Assembly (NCBI RefSeq): GCF_003385775.1
Contig: NZ_QRDP01000004.1
Location: forward strand, 806,001 to 870,000
Length of the DNA: 64,000 bases
Reading direction: 5' to 3'
From: Parasphingopyxis lamellibrachiae
GTDB taxonomy: Bacteria; Pseudomonadota; Alphaproteobacteria; Sphingomonadales; Sphingomonadaceae
Part shown: piece by piece, positions 8,598-17,841 of the stretch
Layout of the letters: each line of letters opens with the position of its first letter
Position numbering within the stretch: the first letter of the stretch is position 1
Notes under the pieces: model-generated
Databases searched by the model: none
Told to the model about the DNA's origin: nothing
The model's input: only the letters and a program-made list of their open reading frames with translations
Position numbers and translations under genes: made by a program

Positions 8598-9196
8598 GCT
8601 GTCGCCCCTGTCTGAAAAAGCTGGCGCACGGGCCCAAGCCCTTCAATCTCTACGATCAACTCCACCGCATCGGGCAGCTCAGTGGCCAGGGTCGGGTCCC
8701 AGCGATCCCGCCATTCCCCGTCGCTGCGATAGCGCAGGGCAATGCTCTCGATACCCGATACCAGCTGCGCCGCAGGCAGCGGTTCCGCGCCGTCGACATA
8801 GGGATAGGCCTGCCGTTCCAGCACGCCCCCGACCAGCCGGTAATCGACTTTCTGGAGCGAGGCCCGTGGCTCTCCGTCATGGTTGGACCAGCCGCGCCGA
8901 ACAAAGCTGATCAGCAGGTCGCCATCGGCCCCGCCACCGCCGAAAAAGGCATTTTGCCGCGCGCCGGCCTGGTCGCGCGCGGGACGCGGGGCAATCTGGC
9001 CAAGGTCATTGGTCAGCGACGCGTTCATGCGCCGGATGGAGCTCATATCGGCCAGGGCTTCGCGCGATGCCGCTTGCGAATCCACGCTAAAACCCAGCAG
9101 CGCCACCCCGGCGGCCGACACTATGCCGAAGATGAACAGCGCCACCATCAGTTCGACGAGCGTAAAGCCCGCCTGGGAGTGGCCGGATCGCATCAT
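8594..9196 (-). CDS. gspJ: Type II secretion system minor pseudopilin J
   Basis: A minor pseudopilin of 200 residues. The start is set at ATG 9196 (second in-frame ATG at 9193), which overlaps the gspI stop codon; a longer frame upstream would put about 39 unrelated residues before the prepilin signal. Prepilin cleavage is expected at SQAG/FTLVELMVALFIF, with the conserved Glu5. GspJ joins GspI and GspK in the tip complex. Translationally coupled to gspI and gspK. Confidence 0.9.
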   Translation of the reverse strand: MMRSGHSQAGFTLVELMVALFIFGIVSAAGVALLGFSVDSQAASREALADMSSIRRMNASLTNDLGQIAPRPARDQAGARQNAFFGGGGADGDLLISFVRRGWSNHDGEPRASLQKVDYRLVGGVLERQAYPYVDGAEPLPAAQLVSGIESIALRYRSDGEWRDRWDPTLATELPDAVELIVEIEGLGPVRQLFQTGATA

Positions 9197-9573
9197 TGCG
9201 CGGCAAACCGGAAAATGGTGAGGTCGGCAGCGTGCGCTCCCGCTTCGTCGATCACCGCAATCTCGATCTGTAGGATCCGTTCCTCGGGCGATGCCCCCGT
9301 CACGCGCGTCCATTGCCAGTTGCGACCACCATTGGCTTCCTCGCCCGAAGCCGTCCCAATGGAAGGCGGCGCGGGATCGGTCAGCGTTTCCACCGCCACA
9401 TTGTGCGCAACAATCTGGCCGAATGTGCGGTCTGCAATATGGTTGGTGTTGGTCACCGTCACTGTCTCAAGATTGAGAAGCGCCAGCGCGGCAATGCTGA
9501 ACACGGCAAGCGCCACGAGCATTTCGAGCAGGGTGAAGCCTGCTTGAAGGGACGGCCGGCTAGCCCGCGACAT
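9193..9573 (-). CDS. gspI: Type II secretion system minor pseudopilin I
   Basis: A 126-residue pseudopilin with leader MSRASRPSLQAG, then FTLLEMLVALAVFSIAALAL carrying Glu5. The C-terminal half with RTFGQIVAHNVAVETL is typical of GspI. It would nucleate the tip complex with GspJ and GspK after processing by the prepilin peptidase encoded at 16427-17224. The gene start lies within the end of gspH (14 bp overlap). Confidence 0.9.
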   Translation of the reverse strand: MSRASRPSLQAGFTLLEMLVALAVFSIAALALLNLETVTVTNTNHIADRTFGQIVAHNVAVETLTDPAPPSIGTASGEEANGGRNWQWTRVTGASPEERILQIEIAVIDEAGAHAADLTIFRFAAQ

Positions 9574-10054
9574 TGATCGTCCCGTCCGCGCCGATGGCGA
9601 CGCTTACGCTGTTGTCTCCGCGTGCCAATGTGACATCGAGTGGCCCATTCAGTCCGGTGGCGTCGAATATAATCCGCGTCCGCTCGCCATCTTGCTGGGC
9701 AATCGAAACGGCAGTGTCTTCCGGCCACTGCCTGTCCTGAAACGGCGGTATCGTCATCGGAGACCATTCGTCACCGTCATAGCGTTCGAATCCATAACCG
9801 GCTGGCGACACCCAGAGAGCGGTATCCCGCATCTCGACGATGGCAATTTCCTGCGCGGCATTGGCGCGCGCTGCAAACGCCTCCCCTTCGTCGATCAGCC
9901 GGCCGCGCGGATCGGGCATCACTAAGACGATCGCCGCCGACAACACCCCCAGGATCACCAGCACGACCATCAGCTCGGTCAGCGTGAATCCCTGCTCGTT
10001 GGCACAGCCACGCCGCTCAGGCCTGTTCCGGCGAAGGGTGAACGGGCTTTTCAT
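9560..10054 (-). CDS. gspH: Type II secretion system minor pseudopilin H
   Basis: A 164-residue pseudopilin. The leader is long and basic (MKSPFTLRRNRPERRGCANEQG), followed by FTLTELMVVLVILGVLSAAI with Glu5. The globular domain has the GspH pattern of beta strands around WVSPAGYGFERYDGDEW. It would link the tip complex to the GspG shaft. The start codon immediately follows the gspG stop (TAAATG). Confidence 0.88.
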   Translation of the reverse strand: MKSPFTLRRNRPERRGCANEQGFTLTELMVVLVILGVLSAAIVLVMPDPRGRLIDEGEAFAARANAAQEIAIVEMRDTALWVSPAGYGFERYDGDEWSPMTIPPFQDRQWPEDTAVSIAQQDGERTRIIFDATGLNGPLDVTLARGDNSVSVAIGADGTINVAG

Positions 10055-10522
10055 TTATTGCCAGTTGCCGATATCTGCATTTTCGCCTTCGCCGCCGGGT
10101 TGGCCGTCTGCGCCATAGGTAAAGATATCATAGGGGCCGCCGCCCTGCGTTCCGGGCATCGCGTACTGATAGGGATTGCCCCAGGGATCGTCGGGCAGGC
10201 GGCGGATATAGCCGCCCTGGCGATAGCGCTGCGGCTGGGCGAGATCGGACGGCGGCGTCGTCAGCGCGGCCAACCCCTGCTCGGTGCGCGGATAGGCCAT
10301 ATTGTCGAGCCGGTACTGGTCGAGCGCCGAGCCCAATGTGTCGATATCGGCGGCCACCTTGGTCGAATTGGCCTGACCGAGAAGCGGCATGACGTTGAGG
10401 ATAACGACGGTCGACAACAGCCCCAGGATCACGAGCACGACCATGAGTTCGGTCAGCGTGAATCCGTTTTCCTTCTTTGCGTCATTGACGAGCTGGCGGC
10501 GGAGAAATGAAACAAGCGACAT
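10055..10522 (-). CDS. gspG: Type II secretion system major pseudopilin G
   Basis: The main pseudopilus subunit, 155 residues. Prepilin site NG/FTLTELMVVLVILGLLS with Glu5. The C-terminal signatures DQYRLDNMAYPRTEQGLAAL and DPWGNPYQYAMPG are the conserved GspG features, and YGADGQPGGEGENADIGNW contains the expected calcium-binding loop. Polymerisation of GspG drives substrates through the GspD secretin. Twelve bases separate it from gspF. Confidence 0.95.
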   Translation of the reverse strand: MSLVSFLRRQLVNDAKKENGFTLTELMVVLVILGLLSTVVILNVMPLLGQANSTKVAADIDTLGSALDQYRLDNMAYPRTEQGLAALTTPPSDLAQPQRYRQGGYIRRLPDDPWGNPYQYAMPGTQGGGPYDIFTYGADGQPGGEGENADIGNWQ

Positions 10523-10534
10523 AGTGAAACCCTA

Positions 10535-11773
10535 TCAAACGGCTAATGTGTTGAGCTGGAGAATGGGCAGCAGGATGGCCAGCACGATCAGTGTGACGAC
10601 GACGCCCATGACGATGATGATCGCCGGTTCGAGCAGCGAAAGCATGGCGGAGGTGAAGGTGTCGAATTCGCGTTCGAGATAGTCGGCTGCCCGTTCGAGC
10701 ATGATGTCGAGCTGCCCCGACGCCTCCCCGCTCGACGCCATATAGACAAGCAATGGCGGGAAAATATCGGCCTTGCGCAAGGCGGCGGACAGGCTTCCGC
10801 CCTGACGCACGGCTTCGGCGACGTCTTCGGATGCCTGGCGCTGCGCCGCGTTGCGAACCGTTTTCGCCGTCAGGGTCAGCCCTTCGAGCACCGGTAACCG
10901 GCTGCCGATCATCGTCGAGAGGGTTCGTGCCATACGCGCGGCATGGAGATCGCGGGCGAGGCGCCCGAGCACCGGCAACCGGAGAACACGCCTATCAAAA
11001 CGCAATTTGAACTCCGGGTTCTGGAGTGCGCGCCACAGACCGAAACTGGTCAGCCCGATGACCAGCAGCAAGGCCCACCACCAATTGGATAGAAAACTCG
11101 AAAGCCCGATCACGATCCTGGTCAACAGCGGCAGTTCCTGACCCACACTGTCAAATTGCTCAACCACCTGCGGCACGACGAAAATCATGAGCGCGAACAC
11201 CACAGCAATGGCGACGACCGTCAGCATGATCGGATAGGCAAGCGCGGTCAGTACCTTGCCGCGCACCTCGGCCTGACGTTCCTGCAGATCGGCAAGCCGG
11301 GCCAGGATGTTGGGCAGCGCGCCCGACCCCTCGCCGGCCGATATCATCGCGCGGTAGAGCGGCGGAAAACTCTTTTTCTCGCGCTCCATCGCACGGGCCA
11401 GACGCTGCCCTTCGACCACGCCCGCATGCACATTTTCAAGGACGCGGCGCACTCTGGGCTTTTCCGCCTGCAGGGCAATCGTCCTAAGCGCCTCTTCGAG
11501 CGGACTGACATCGATCAGCGTCGAAAGCTGGCGGGTGAAGAGCGTCAGCTCTTTCGCCGACAGATTGGGGTTGAGCGTGATCGAGCGGCTCAGCAGCGGC
11601 CCGGTATCGTTTGCGGCAGCCTTGGCCGGGCCGCCCGTGCCCGGTGCGATCTGCACCACATAAAGCCGCCGCGCATCGAGCCGCGCCCGCGCTGCTTCCA
11701 GAGTCTCGCCATCGACCGAACCGCGCTTTTCGCGGCCCGCCGTGTCGAGGGCAAGATAGTCAAAACTAGGCAT
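10535..11773 (-). CDS. gspF: Type II secretion system inner-membrane platform protein F
   Basis: A polytopic platform protein of 412 residues. The start at ATG 11773 (MPSFDYLALDTAGREKRG) matches the family N-terminus and overlaps the gspE stop by 8 bp; an upstream in-frame start at 11806 adds 11 unrelated residues. Two T2SSF repeats are visible, one around ELTLFTRQLSTLIDVSPLEEAL and the other around RMARTLSTMIGSRLPVLEGL, with membrane helices near VVAIAVVFALMIFVVPQVV and IIIVMGVVVTLIVLAILLPI. GspF contacts GspE and GspL. Confidence 0.94.
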   Translation of the reverse strand: MPSFDYLALDTAGREKRGSVDGETLEAARARLDARRLYVVQIAPGTGGPAKAAANDTGPLLSRSITLNPNLSAKELTLFTRQLSTLIDVSPLEEALRTIALQAEKPRVRRVLENVHAGVVEGQRLARAMEREKKSFPPLYRAMISAGEGSGALPNILARLADLQERQAEVRGKVLTALAYPIMLTVVAIAVVFALMIFVVPQVVEQFDSVGQELPLLTRIVIGLSSFLSNWWWALLLVIGLTSFGLWRALQNPEFKLRFDRRVLRLPVLGRLARDLHAARMARTLSTMIGSRLPVLEGLTLTAKTVRNAAQRQASEDVAEAVRQGGSLSAALRKADIFPPLLVYMASSGEASGQLDIMLERAADYLEREFDTFTSAMLSLLEPAIIIVMGVVVTLIVLAILLPILQLNTLAV

Positions 11774-13361
11774 CAACAGACCCGGCGACAGGCTCTGGTT
11801 CCTCAAGTCGCGAAATCCGCACGGCTTCTTCGGCCGTCGTCACACCGTCACGAACCAGCGCGCGCGCCGCCGACCCGAGATTGGGTGCATGAAGATAGGC
11901 ATGGCGGGCAATCTGCGATTCATCACCGCCCGCATTGATCATCCGCCGGATATCGTCATCAATCCGGATAATCTCGAATACGCCGATCCGGCCCTTATAG
12001 CCGCTATGATTGCATTCATCGCAGCCGCGCGCTTCGAATATCGGCGTCCCCGCATCAAAGCCAAGCAACGCCGCGACGGCATTAGAAGACTGCACCTGCT
12101 CACGGCAGTTGGTGCACAGCTTGCGGACAAGACGCTGGGCAACAACGGCGCGCAGGGTCGATGCCAGCAGGAACGGCTCGATCCGCATATCGCGCATCCG
12201 GGTGATCGCGCCGACGGCATCGTTGGTGTGGACCGTGGAAAGCACCAGATGACCCGTCAGCGAGGCCTGTACGGCGATCTCCGCCGTTTCCCGGTCGCGA
12301 ATCTCGCCGACCATCACGACATCGGGATCCTGCCGCAGGATGGCCCGCAACCCGGTCGCAAAATCGAGGCCGACCTTCGGATTGACCTGGGTCTGCCCTA
12401 CACCCTCGATCGCATATTCGACCGGGTCCTCGACGGTCAGGATATTGCGCGAGCCATCGTTGAGAAGGCGCAGCCCGCCATAAAGCGACGTCGTCTTGCC
12501 CGAACCGGTCGGCCCGGTGACGAGGATGATGCCATTGGGCTCTGCCAGTGCCTGGCGGAACACGGCATCGACGCGCTCGGGCATACCGAGCTGTTCGAGG
12601 TCGATCCCGGCATTGTCCTTGTCGAGAATGCGGAGCACCACCCGTTCCCCCGCCCGGCTGGGCAGGGTCGACACGCGCACATCCAGCAACTTTCCGCCCA
12701 GTGTCAGCGCAATGCGCCCATCCTGCGGAATCCGGCGCTCGGCGATATCGAGCCGCGCCATCACCTTGATCCGGCTAACAATGGTCGAGGCGGCATGGGG
12801 CGGCATGCGCAGTGTTTCGCGCAACACTCCGTCCATCCGCATGCGAATGACAAGCCCGGTATCATAGGGTTCGATATGGATATCGGAGACGCCCTGCCGC
12901 GCAGCATCGGCGATGATGCCGTTGATCAGGCGGATGGCGGGCGCATCATCGGCGCTGTCGAGCAGATCTTCGGCCGTCGGGATATCGCTGGCGAGCATGT
13001 CGAGATCGCCGATCCCGCTCGCCGCATCCGCCGCCGCCTGACCGTCCACGGCATAGCGTTCGGAGAGGATCGAATCGAACCGCTCCGGCGGCACCAATTC
13101 GACATCGAAGGGACGGCTGAGAAAGCGGCGCACCTCGAGCAGGGCCTGCGGATCGTCTCCTTCACGCAGCGCCACCCTGAAGCGGGGGTCTTCGGCCGCC
13201 TGTTCGAGAAGGGCCACGCCGAATTTCCGGGCAAAGCCATAGGGGATGTTCGCCGCAAGTTCCTGTATCGGCATCGGATCGGAGCCGTCGTCCAGCGTCA
13301 CGGCCGGCGCACCCGCCAGATCATCCGGCGGCACTTCGTCGCCACGCCGAATGCTGACCAT
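11766..13361 (-). CDS. gspE: Type II secretion system ATPase E
   Basis: The cytoplasmic hexameric ATPase that powers pseudopilus assembly, 531 residues. Walker A GPTGSGKTTSLYGGL is near residue 282, Walker B DVVMVGEIRDRETAEIAVQA near 349, followed by the His box STVHTNDA. A CxxC-x(n)-CxxC zinc motif is present (LCTNCREQ and GCDECNHSGYKGRIG), as in classic GspE. The N-terminal region includes IPYGFARKFGVALLEQ, the GspL-binding MshEN-like domain. Its start overlaps the gspD stop (TAATG). Confidence 0.95.
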   Translation of the reverse strand: MVSIRRGDEVPPDDLAGAPAVTLDDGSDPMPIQELAANIPYGFARKFGVALLEQAAEDPRFRVALREGDDPQALLEVRRFLSRPFDVELVPPERFDSILSERYAVDGQAAADAASGIGDLDMLASDIPTAEDLLDSADDAPAIRLINGIIADAARQGVSDIHIEPYDTGLVIRMRMDGVLRETLRMPPHAASTIVSRIKVMARLDIAERRIPQDGRIALTLGGKLLDVRVSTLPSRAGERVVLRILDKDNAGIDLEQLGMPERVDAVFRQALAEPNGIILVTGPTGSGKTTSLYGGLRLLNDGSRNILTVEDPVEYAIEGVGQTQVNPKVGLDFATGLRAILRQDPDVVMVGEIRDRETAEIAVQASLTGHLVLSTVHTNDAVGAITRMRDMRIEPFLLASTLRAVVAQRLVRKLCTNCREQVQSSNAVAALLGFDAGTPIFEARGCDECNHSGYKGRIGVFEIIRIDDDIRRMINAGGDESQIARHAYLHAPNLGSAARALVRDGVTTAEEAVRISRLEEPEPVAGSVDA

Positions 13362-15496
13362 TATTGCGGCTCCTCGGCAGCTGGAACCTGCACCGGCCTG
13401 ATGGTGGAGCTGCTCGTACTGACCTCGGGCACAATGATGTCCGGATCGACAGCAGGCGGATTGGACGGAGGGCGGCCGGGAGGCGCTACACCGAGATACT
13501 GGCGGACCAGCGTGTCGATACCGGGTTCGCGATCGGGGTCGGCAAGGAACTGCCGCGCACGAATATAGCCATAGCGCCGCTCCATCACTTCGCGCCGGTC
13601 TTCGGCGCTGCTCAGGATCGTCGGCCGGATAAAGACCATCAGGTTGGTCTTGGTCCGGGTGCGCGCCCGCGAGCGAAACAGTTCGCCGATAATCGGGATG
13701 TCGCCCAGGATCGGAATCCGCTGGATCGTTCGACGCTCATTATCGTCGAGCAGGCCGCCGAGAGCGATAATCTCGCCATCATTAACGGTCACCGTCGTCT
13801 CGATCTCGCGCTTGTTGATGATGAGTTCGTTGAAGTCCTCCGACACCGGCCCGGCAATAGAGCTGACTTCCTGCCGGATATCGAGGCGGATCGCCCCGCC
13901 GGCGTTGATCTGCGGCCTGACTTCCAGTTCGATACCGACATTTTCGCGCTGGATTGTGCGGAAGGCATTGTCGAAATTGTTCGACAGAGCCTCGCCGGTC
14001 GAGATCGGAATTTCCTGACCGACGAGAATGCTCGCTTCCTGATTGTCCAGCGTCGTGATCGAGGGCGTGGAGAGGATGTTGGAATCGGTATCTTCCTGCA
14101 CGGCGTTCAGGATCGCGCCGAAGATGAAGTCCGAACCCAGTTGCGAGGCGAAACCAAGAAAACCGCCACGCGCACCGAGAATGGATCGCGCCGCATTTTC
14201 GCGCAGCAGATCGCCTACTGACGAATTGTTGCTCGTGGTGACCACATTGCCGTTGATGACGGTCGTCGACTGATCGAGGTCATCCGCCAGCACGCCGCCC
14301 GCAATATCGAGAATGCGCGGCGAGACATTCGAATAGTTGGTGACGCCGAAGGGCGCATCCTCGCCGCCGAACAGGAACTGCACACCCAGTTCGCGCGCCG
14401 CGGCATCCGAAATCTCGACAATGATCGCCTCGACCAGGACCTGGTCCCGGCGCGTGTCGAGCTGGCGTACCAGTTCACCGAGCGTGCGCTGCATCTCCGG
14501 CGGCGCGGAGATGATGATCGCGTTCGCTCCCTCATAGCCGGTCACGATAACCCGCTGGCCCGGGCGGCCACCGGCTGCTTCGGCGGTCCCTGCCCCGTTG
14601 GTACCACTGCCCGCCCCGCTATCCGCACCGGCCGTACTGGGACTTGAGGACGAGACGGCACCGGCCTGCCCCGTCACGCGTTCGAGCACCGGTAGGATCT
14701 GACCCGCATCGGCAAATTCCAGGAATATGACACGGATTTCGGTGCCGCTCGCCGCCCGGGCATCAAGCTCGCGCGCCAGCGCCGATATCCGCGCCACCGT
14801 TGCCGGCTCGCCGCGAATGATCAGGGAGTTGGAACTGTCGACCGGCACAACCGCGGCAGGAGCCGGCCCCTCTCCGCCCGTTACCAGTCCTTGCAGCGAT
14901 GCTGCGATTTCCCGCGCGCCGGCATTGTTGAGCGCGATGATCTCGCTGGCGCTGGAATCCACATCGACTCGCCCGATCAGGGCCCGCATCCGGCGCACAT
15001 TGTCGGCAAAATCGGCAATGACGAGAGAATTGCCCGCCGTGTTTGCGGTGATCGATCCTTCCGGGCTTACCAGCGGTCGCAAGGTTTCGATCGCAGATGC
15101 AGCAGGGATATTGCTCAGCCGGAAAATTTCCGTGACGAAGGCGTTGTTGCCGGCACGCGCCGTGCCGACGCTCCCTGGCTGGGAGGCTGCACTCGCCGTC
15201 GACTGGATGCGCAGCGCGCCGCCCGCCGTCGGAACCGCAACCAGGCCATTGGCGCGCAGGGTGGAGAGGAACACCTCGAAATATTCGGACTGGGACAAAG
15301 GCCGGTCGGTCACGACCGTCACCGTGCCGCTCACTGAAGGGTCGATAACGAAGGTCCGCCCCGTTACGCGCGAAGCGTCCTGGATAAAGGCCCGGACATC
15401 GGCGTTGCGCAGGTTGAGCACATGCTGGGCGCTGAGCGGCGCCATGGGCGTCATCAGCAACGCCGTCATGGCCAAAATCGATGCTATCTTTTTCAT
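13361..15496 (-). CDS. gspD: Type II secretion system outer-membrane secretin D
   Basis: The outer-membrane pore subunit, 711 residues. A Sec signal peptide ends at APLSAQ (about residue 24). The N0 domain (VLNLRNADVRAFIQDASRVT) and the repeated N1-N3 domains follow; a Ser/Gly/Ala-rich loop lies in N3 around residues 280-310. The secretin domain contains ALNNAGAREIAASL-type repeats earlier, then VGQEIPISTG and VPILGDIPIIGELFRS-like sequence (IPILGDIPIIGELFRSRART). The C-terminus is proline-rich, and no pilotin gene is adjacent. Start overlaps the gspC stop (ATGA). Confidence 0.96.
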   Translation of the reverse strand: MKKIASILAMTALLMTPMAPLSAQHVLNLRNADVRAFIQDASRVTGRTFVIDPSVSGTVTVVTDRPLSQSEYFEVFLSTLRANGLVAVPTAGGALRIQSTASAASQPGSVGTARAGNNAFVTEIFRLSNIPAASAIETLRPLVSPEGSITANTAGNSLVIADFADNVRRMRALIGRVDVDSSASEIIALNNAGAREIAASLQGLVTGGEGPAPAAVVPVDSSNSLIIRGEPATVARISALARELDARAASGTEIRVIFLEFADAGQILPVLERVTGQAGAVSSSSPSTAGADSGAGSGTNGAGTAEAAGGRPGQRVIVTGYEGANAIIISAPPEMQRTLGELVRQLDTRRDQVLVEAIIVEISDAAARELGVQFLFGGEDAPFGVTNYSNVSPRILDIAGGVLADDLDQSTTVINGNVVTTSNNSSVGDLLRENAARSILGARGGFLGFASQLGSDFIFGAILNAVQEDTDSNILSTPSITTLDNQEASILVGQEIPISTGEALSNNFDNAFRTIQRENVGIELEVRPQINAGGAIRLDIRQEVSSIAGPVSEDFNELIINKREIETTVTVNDGEIIALGGLLDDNERRTIQRIPILGDIPIIGELFRSRARTRTKTNLMVFIRPTILSSAEDRREVMERRYGYIRARQFLADPDREPGIDTLVRQYLGVAPPGRPPSNPPAVDPDIIVPEVSTSSSTIRPVQVPAAEEPQ

Positions 15497-16341
15497 TCGC
15501 CTACCCTTGCGCGAAACGAGACGGTTTCGCCATTGCGTTCGACTTGTACGAAACCGTCGCCGGTTCCCAGACTGTTGGCGAAGCGAACCGCCTGCCCCAT
15601 ATCCTGTATCCGCTCGCCATTGATCGAGATGATGACATCGCCCGGCTCGAAACCGGCTGCACGCAGGGCCGCGTCGTCGGCGCCGCTCGGCTGGAGCACG
15701 ATACCGGTCAGCCGGGTGCCTTCGCGCCGCGGCGAAATCTGGGTGCCGGAGGCGAGCTGGCCCGGCGAAATCCTTTCGGGCGCCGGGCGTCCGGCCGAGG
15801 CTCTTCGGGAGGGCGCGGCCGGCGTTTGACGCGCTACGGCCTGCGGCGGCGGCGATGCCGTCGGCGCACTCGACTGATCGAGAAATATCTGTTCGCGCGA
15901 TCCGTTGCGGGAAATCGTCACGAAATCGAAATCGACCGCCTCCAGCGTCACGCCGGGCATGATCTCGTCGCCCACCGAATAGCTGTCCTGTTCGCCACTG
16001 GGCAGCGCGATGATCGCCGATCCGCGGCCGCTCGCCTGATCCTGCCGTACGCCGAAGAGGCGGACATCGAGATCCGTCACAACAACACGCCCATTGCCTT
16101 CAAGGCGAAAAAAGGGATCGAAAGTTTCGAACAGCGTCATATCCGGTGCGGCGAGCGCCGGCATGCCGGCATCGCTGCGCCAGTCCCCGACTGGCCCGAC
16201 CGGCGTTACAACCGCCCAGACCAGCCGCGCGCACTGCACGGCAAGCAAGGAAATCAGGATGATTTCCAGCACGGAAAACCAGGTTGTTCGCGGCAGCCGT
16301 CTCAACAGTCGTTGAGCACGGGCATCGAGCGATAAGCGCAT
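15493..16341 (-). CDS. gspC: Type II secretion system protein C
   Basis: An inner-membrane protein of 282 residues linking the platform to the secretin. One membrane helix near residues 22-45 (WFSVLEIILISLLAVQCARL) is followed by the HR domain (FRLEGNGRVVVTDLDVRLFG), a Pro/Ala-rich linker, and a C-terminal PDZ domain (GFEPGDVIISINGERIQDM). The HR domain would bind the N0 domain of GspD. First gene of the gspC-N block. Confidence 0.92.
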   Translation of the reverse strand: MRLSLDARAQRLLRRLPRTTWFSVLEIILISLLAVQCARLVWAVVTPVGPVGDWRSDAGMPALAAPDMTLFETFDPFFRLEGNGRVVVTDLDVRLFGVRQDQASGRGSAIIALPSGEQDSYSVGDEIMPGVTLEAVDFDFVTISRNGSREQIFLDQSSAPTASPPPQAVARQTPAAPSRRASAGRPAPERISPGQLASGTQISPRREGTRLTGIVLQPSGADDAALRAAGFEPGDVIISINGERIQDMGQAVRFANSLGTGDGFVQVERNGETVSFRARVGE

Positions 16342-16426
16342 GAATACTCCCCCGAGACACGCCCGCTAGGCGCTGAGTGTTACACCGCGATGACGGGTTT
16401 TATGGCATTTCCGTGAAAGGTGCGAC

Positions 16427-17224
16427 TCACAAAGCATGGAAATAATTTTGCAGTGCATCGCGGCCCAGCCAGAGCGGCCAGGCTGCAACCGCCAGAAATG
16501 CACCGAAAGGCAAGCGATCGCCGGCCTTCGTCGCGCGTCCCCGCAGCGCGCCGTACAGCACCGCCAGAAGGCCCGTCCCGCTCGCCAGCAAAAGAATGAA
16601 GGGCAGCATCTGCCATCCGAGCCATGCGCCGATCGCGGCGAGCATCTTCGAGTCGCCGCTGCCCAGTCCGTCGCGGCCACGCAGCGCGCGATAGGCGCTG
16701 TTGATGACAAACAGCAGCCCGAAACCGGCCAGCGCGCCAATCAGCGCGTTGACCAGGCTCGGCATACCGATCAGCCATGAGGCACCGATACCGAGAGCAG
16801 CCAGTGGCAGGGTCAGCCGGTCGGGCAGCCAGAAGTGGCGGATGTCGAGTATCGCCAGAACCAGCAGGATCCAGCCGAAAATTGCGCCGGTCAGCCCTTC
16901 GAAGCCGGGATGCAGCGCGAGGGACAAGGCGCCGATCAGCGCCGCTGCCAGTTCGGCGACCGGATGGACGGGGTCTATCCGCGCACCGCAATGTCCGCAC
17001 CGGCCGCGCCGCATGGCATAGCTCAGCAGCGGGATCAGCTCGCGCCAGCCGAGCGCCCTGCCGCAGCCATTGCAGCGGGACCGGCCCTGCGACGCGCCCT
17101 CGCCCGAAGGCCAGCGCAACGCCAGCGTGGCCAGATAACTGCCGATGATCAGACCGAGCAGCGCCCCGAATCCGGCGCGCCATTCAGGCGGCAAATTTTC
17201 GAAATTCGTGAAGAGCGCGGTCAC
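16427..17224 (-). CDS. gspO: Prepilin leader peptidase / N-methyltransferase
   Basis: A polytopic aspartyl protease of 265 residues that cleaves and methylates the pseudopilins GspG-K. The cytoplasmic loop holds two CxxC pairs (CNGCGRALGWRELIP and CGHCGARI). Catalytic aspartates are expected in LDIRHFWLPDRLT and in GSGDSKMLAAIGAWLGW (GxGDxK). The start is GTG at 17224. It lies 85 bp upstream of gspC on the same strand, so the operon supplies its own peptidase. Confidence 0.92.
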   Translation of the reverse strand: MTALFTNFENLPPEWRAGFGALLGLIIGSYLATLALRWPSGEGASQGRSRCNGCGRALGWRELIPLLSYAMRRGRCGHCGARIDPVHPVAELAAALIGALSLALHPGFEGLTGAIFGWILLVLAILDIRHFWLPDRLTLPLAALGIGASWLIGMPSLVNALIGALAGFGLLFVINSAYRALRGRDGLGSGDSKMLAAIGAWLGWQMLPFILLLASGTGLLAVLYGALRGRATKAGDRLPFGAFLAVAAWPLWLGRDALQNYFHAL

Positions 17225-17237
17225 TTAGTGGCAGGGC

Positions 17238-17735
17238 CTAGTCGACACGCTCATTTTCCTCGACGCCGAAAAGGTGGGCGATCCGGACAAAACCGCTGCG
17301 CCCGCGCACATCGATCTCGCACCATCCGCGCCGGCAGCTCCTGATCCGTCCGACGACGCCGGGCTCTGCCTGATAGCGAATTCGCGCGCCGACCTGCGGC
17401 GCTTCGCGCATCGGCCGAATATCGCCGACGATCATGGCCGTCCGGTCGGCGCTCAGGAGATTGACGAGCATCCATCCCTGGGTGCCGTCCGGGTCCTCGA
17501 TCTTGCGCCAGTTTTCATACACTTCGACAACGCGCACGGGCAGGTCCGCCCGCTGGTACAGCCAGCTGATCGGGAAGTTGCGCCCCGGCCCCGTCCTCAT
17601 CCGCGCCTGCCCGGCTGAAACCGAAGCCCAATAGGGTGTTTCCCTGTTCTGGGCCGCCGCTCCATCCGGCACCGACATCAATGCCGCGCCACACACTAGA
17701 ATCACCAATCGCAAAATCGTGCGCATTTGTCGCAT
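17238..17735 (-). CDS. Secreted SH3-domain protein
   Basis: A 165-residue exported protein. Residues 1-29 form a signal peptide (ILRLVILVCGAALMSVPDGA then AAQ). Two SH3-like units follow: one at ASVSAGQARMRTGPGRNFPI with WRKIEDPDGTQGWML, and one near the C-terminus with CRRGWCEIDVRGRSGFV. Such bacterial SH3 proteins often bind cell wall, but the role is not known. ATG 17735 and ATG 17726 are both possible starts. It ends 13 bp before gspO and may lead the secretion operon. Confidence 0.75.
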   Translation of the reverse strand: MRQMRTILRLVILVCGAALMSVPDGAAAQNRETPYWASVSAGQARMRTGPGRNFPISWLYQRADLPVRVVEVYENWRKIEDPDGTQGWMLVNLLSADRTAMIVGDIRPMREAPQVGARIRYQAEPGVVGRIRSCRRGWCEIDVRGRSGFVRIAHLFGVEENERVD

Positions 17736-17841
17736 CGCCCCCGTTTCGATCGCCTGCTCCCGTCTCTAAGCCAAGCGTGCGTCGCCCTTCAACCCGCGAT
17801 CCGCTTGACGCGTCGCGAAACAGGCTGCAATTCACATCGCG

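Noticed and set aside
11889-13568. Forward open frame across gspE and the end of gspD
   Set aside because: Opposite strand of a gene with intact Walker motifs; compositional artefact of high GC third positions.
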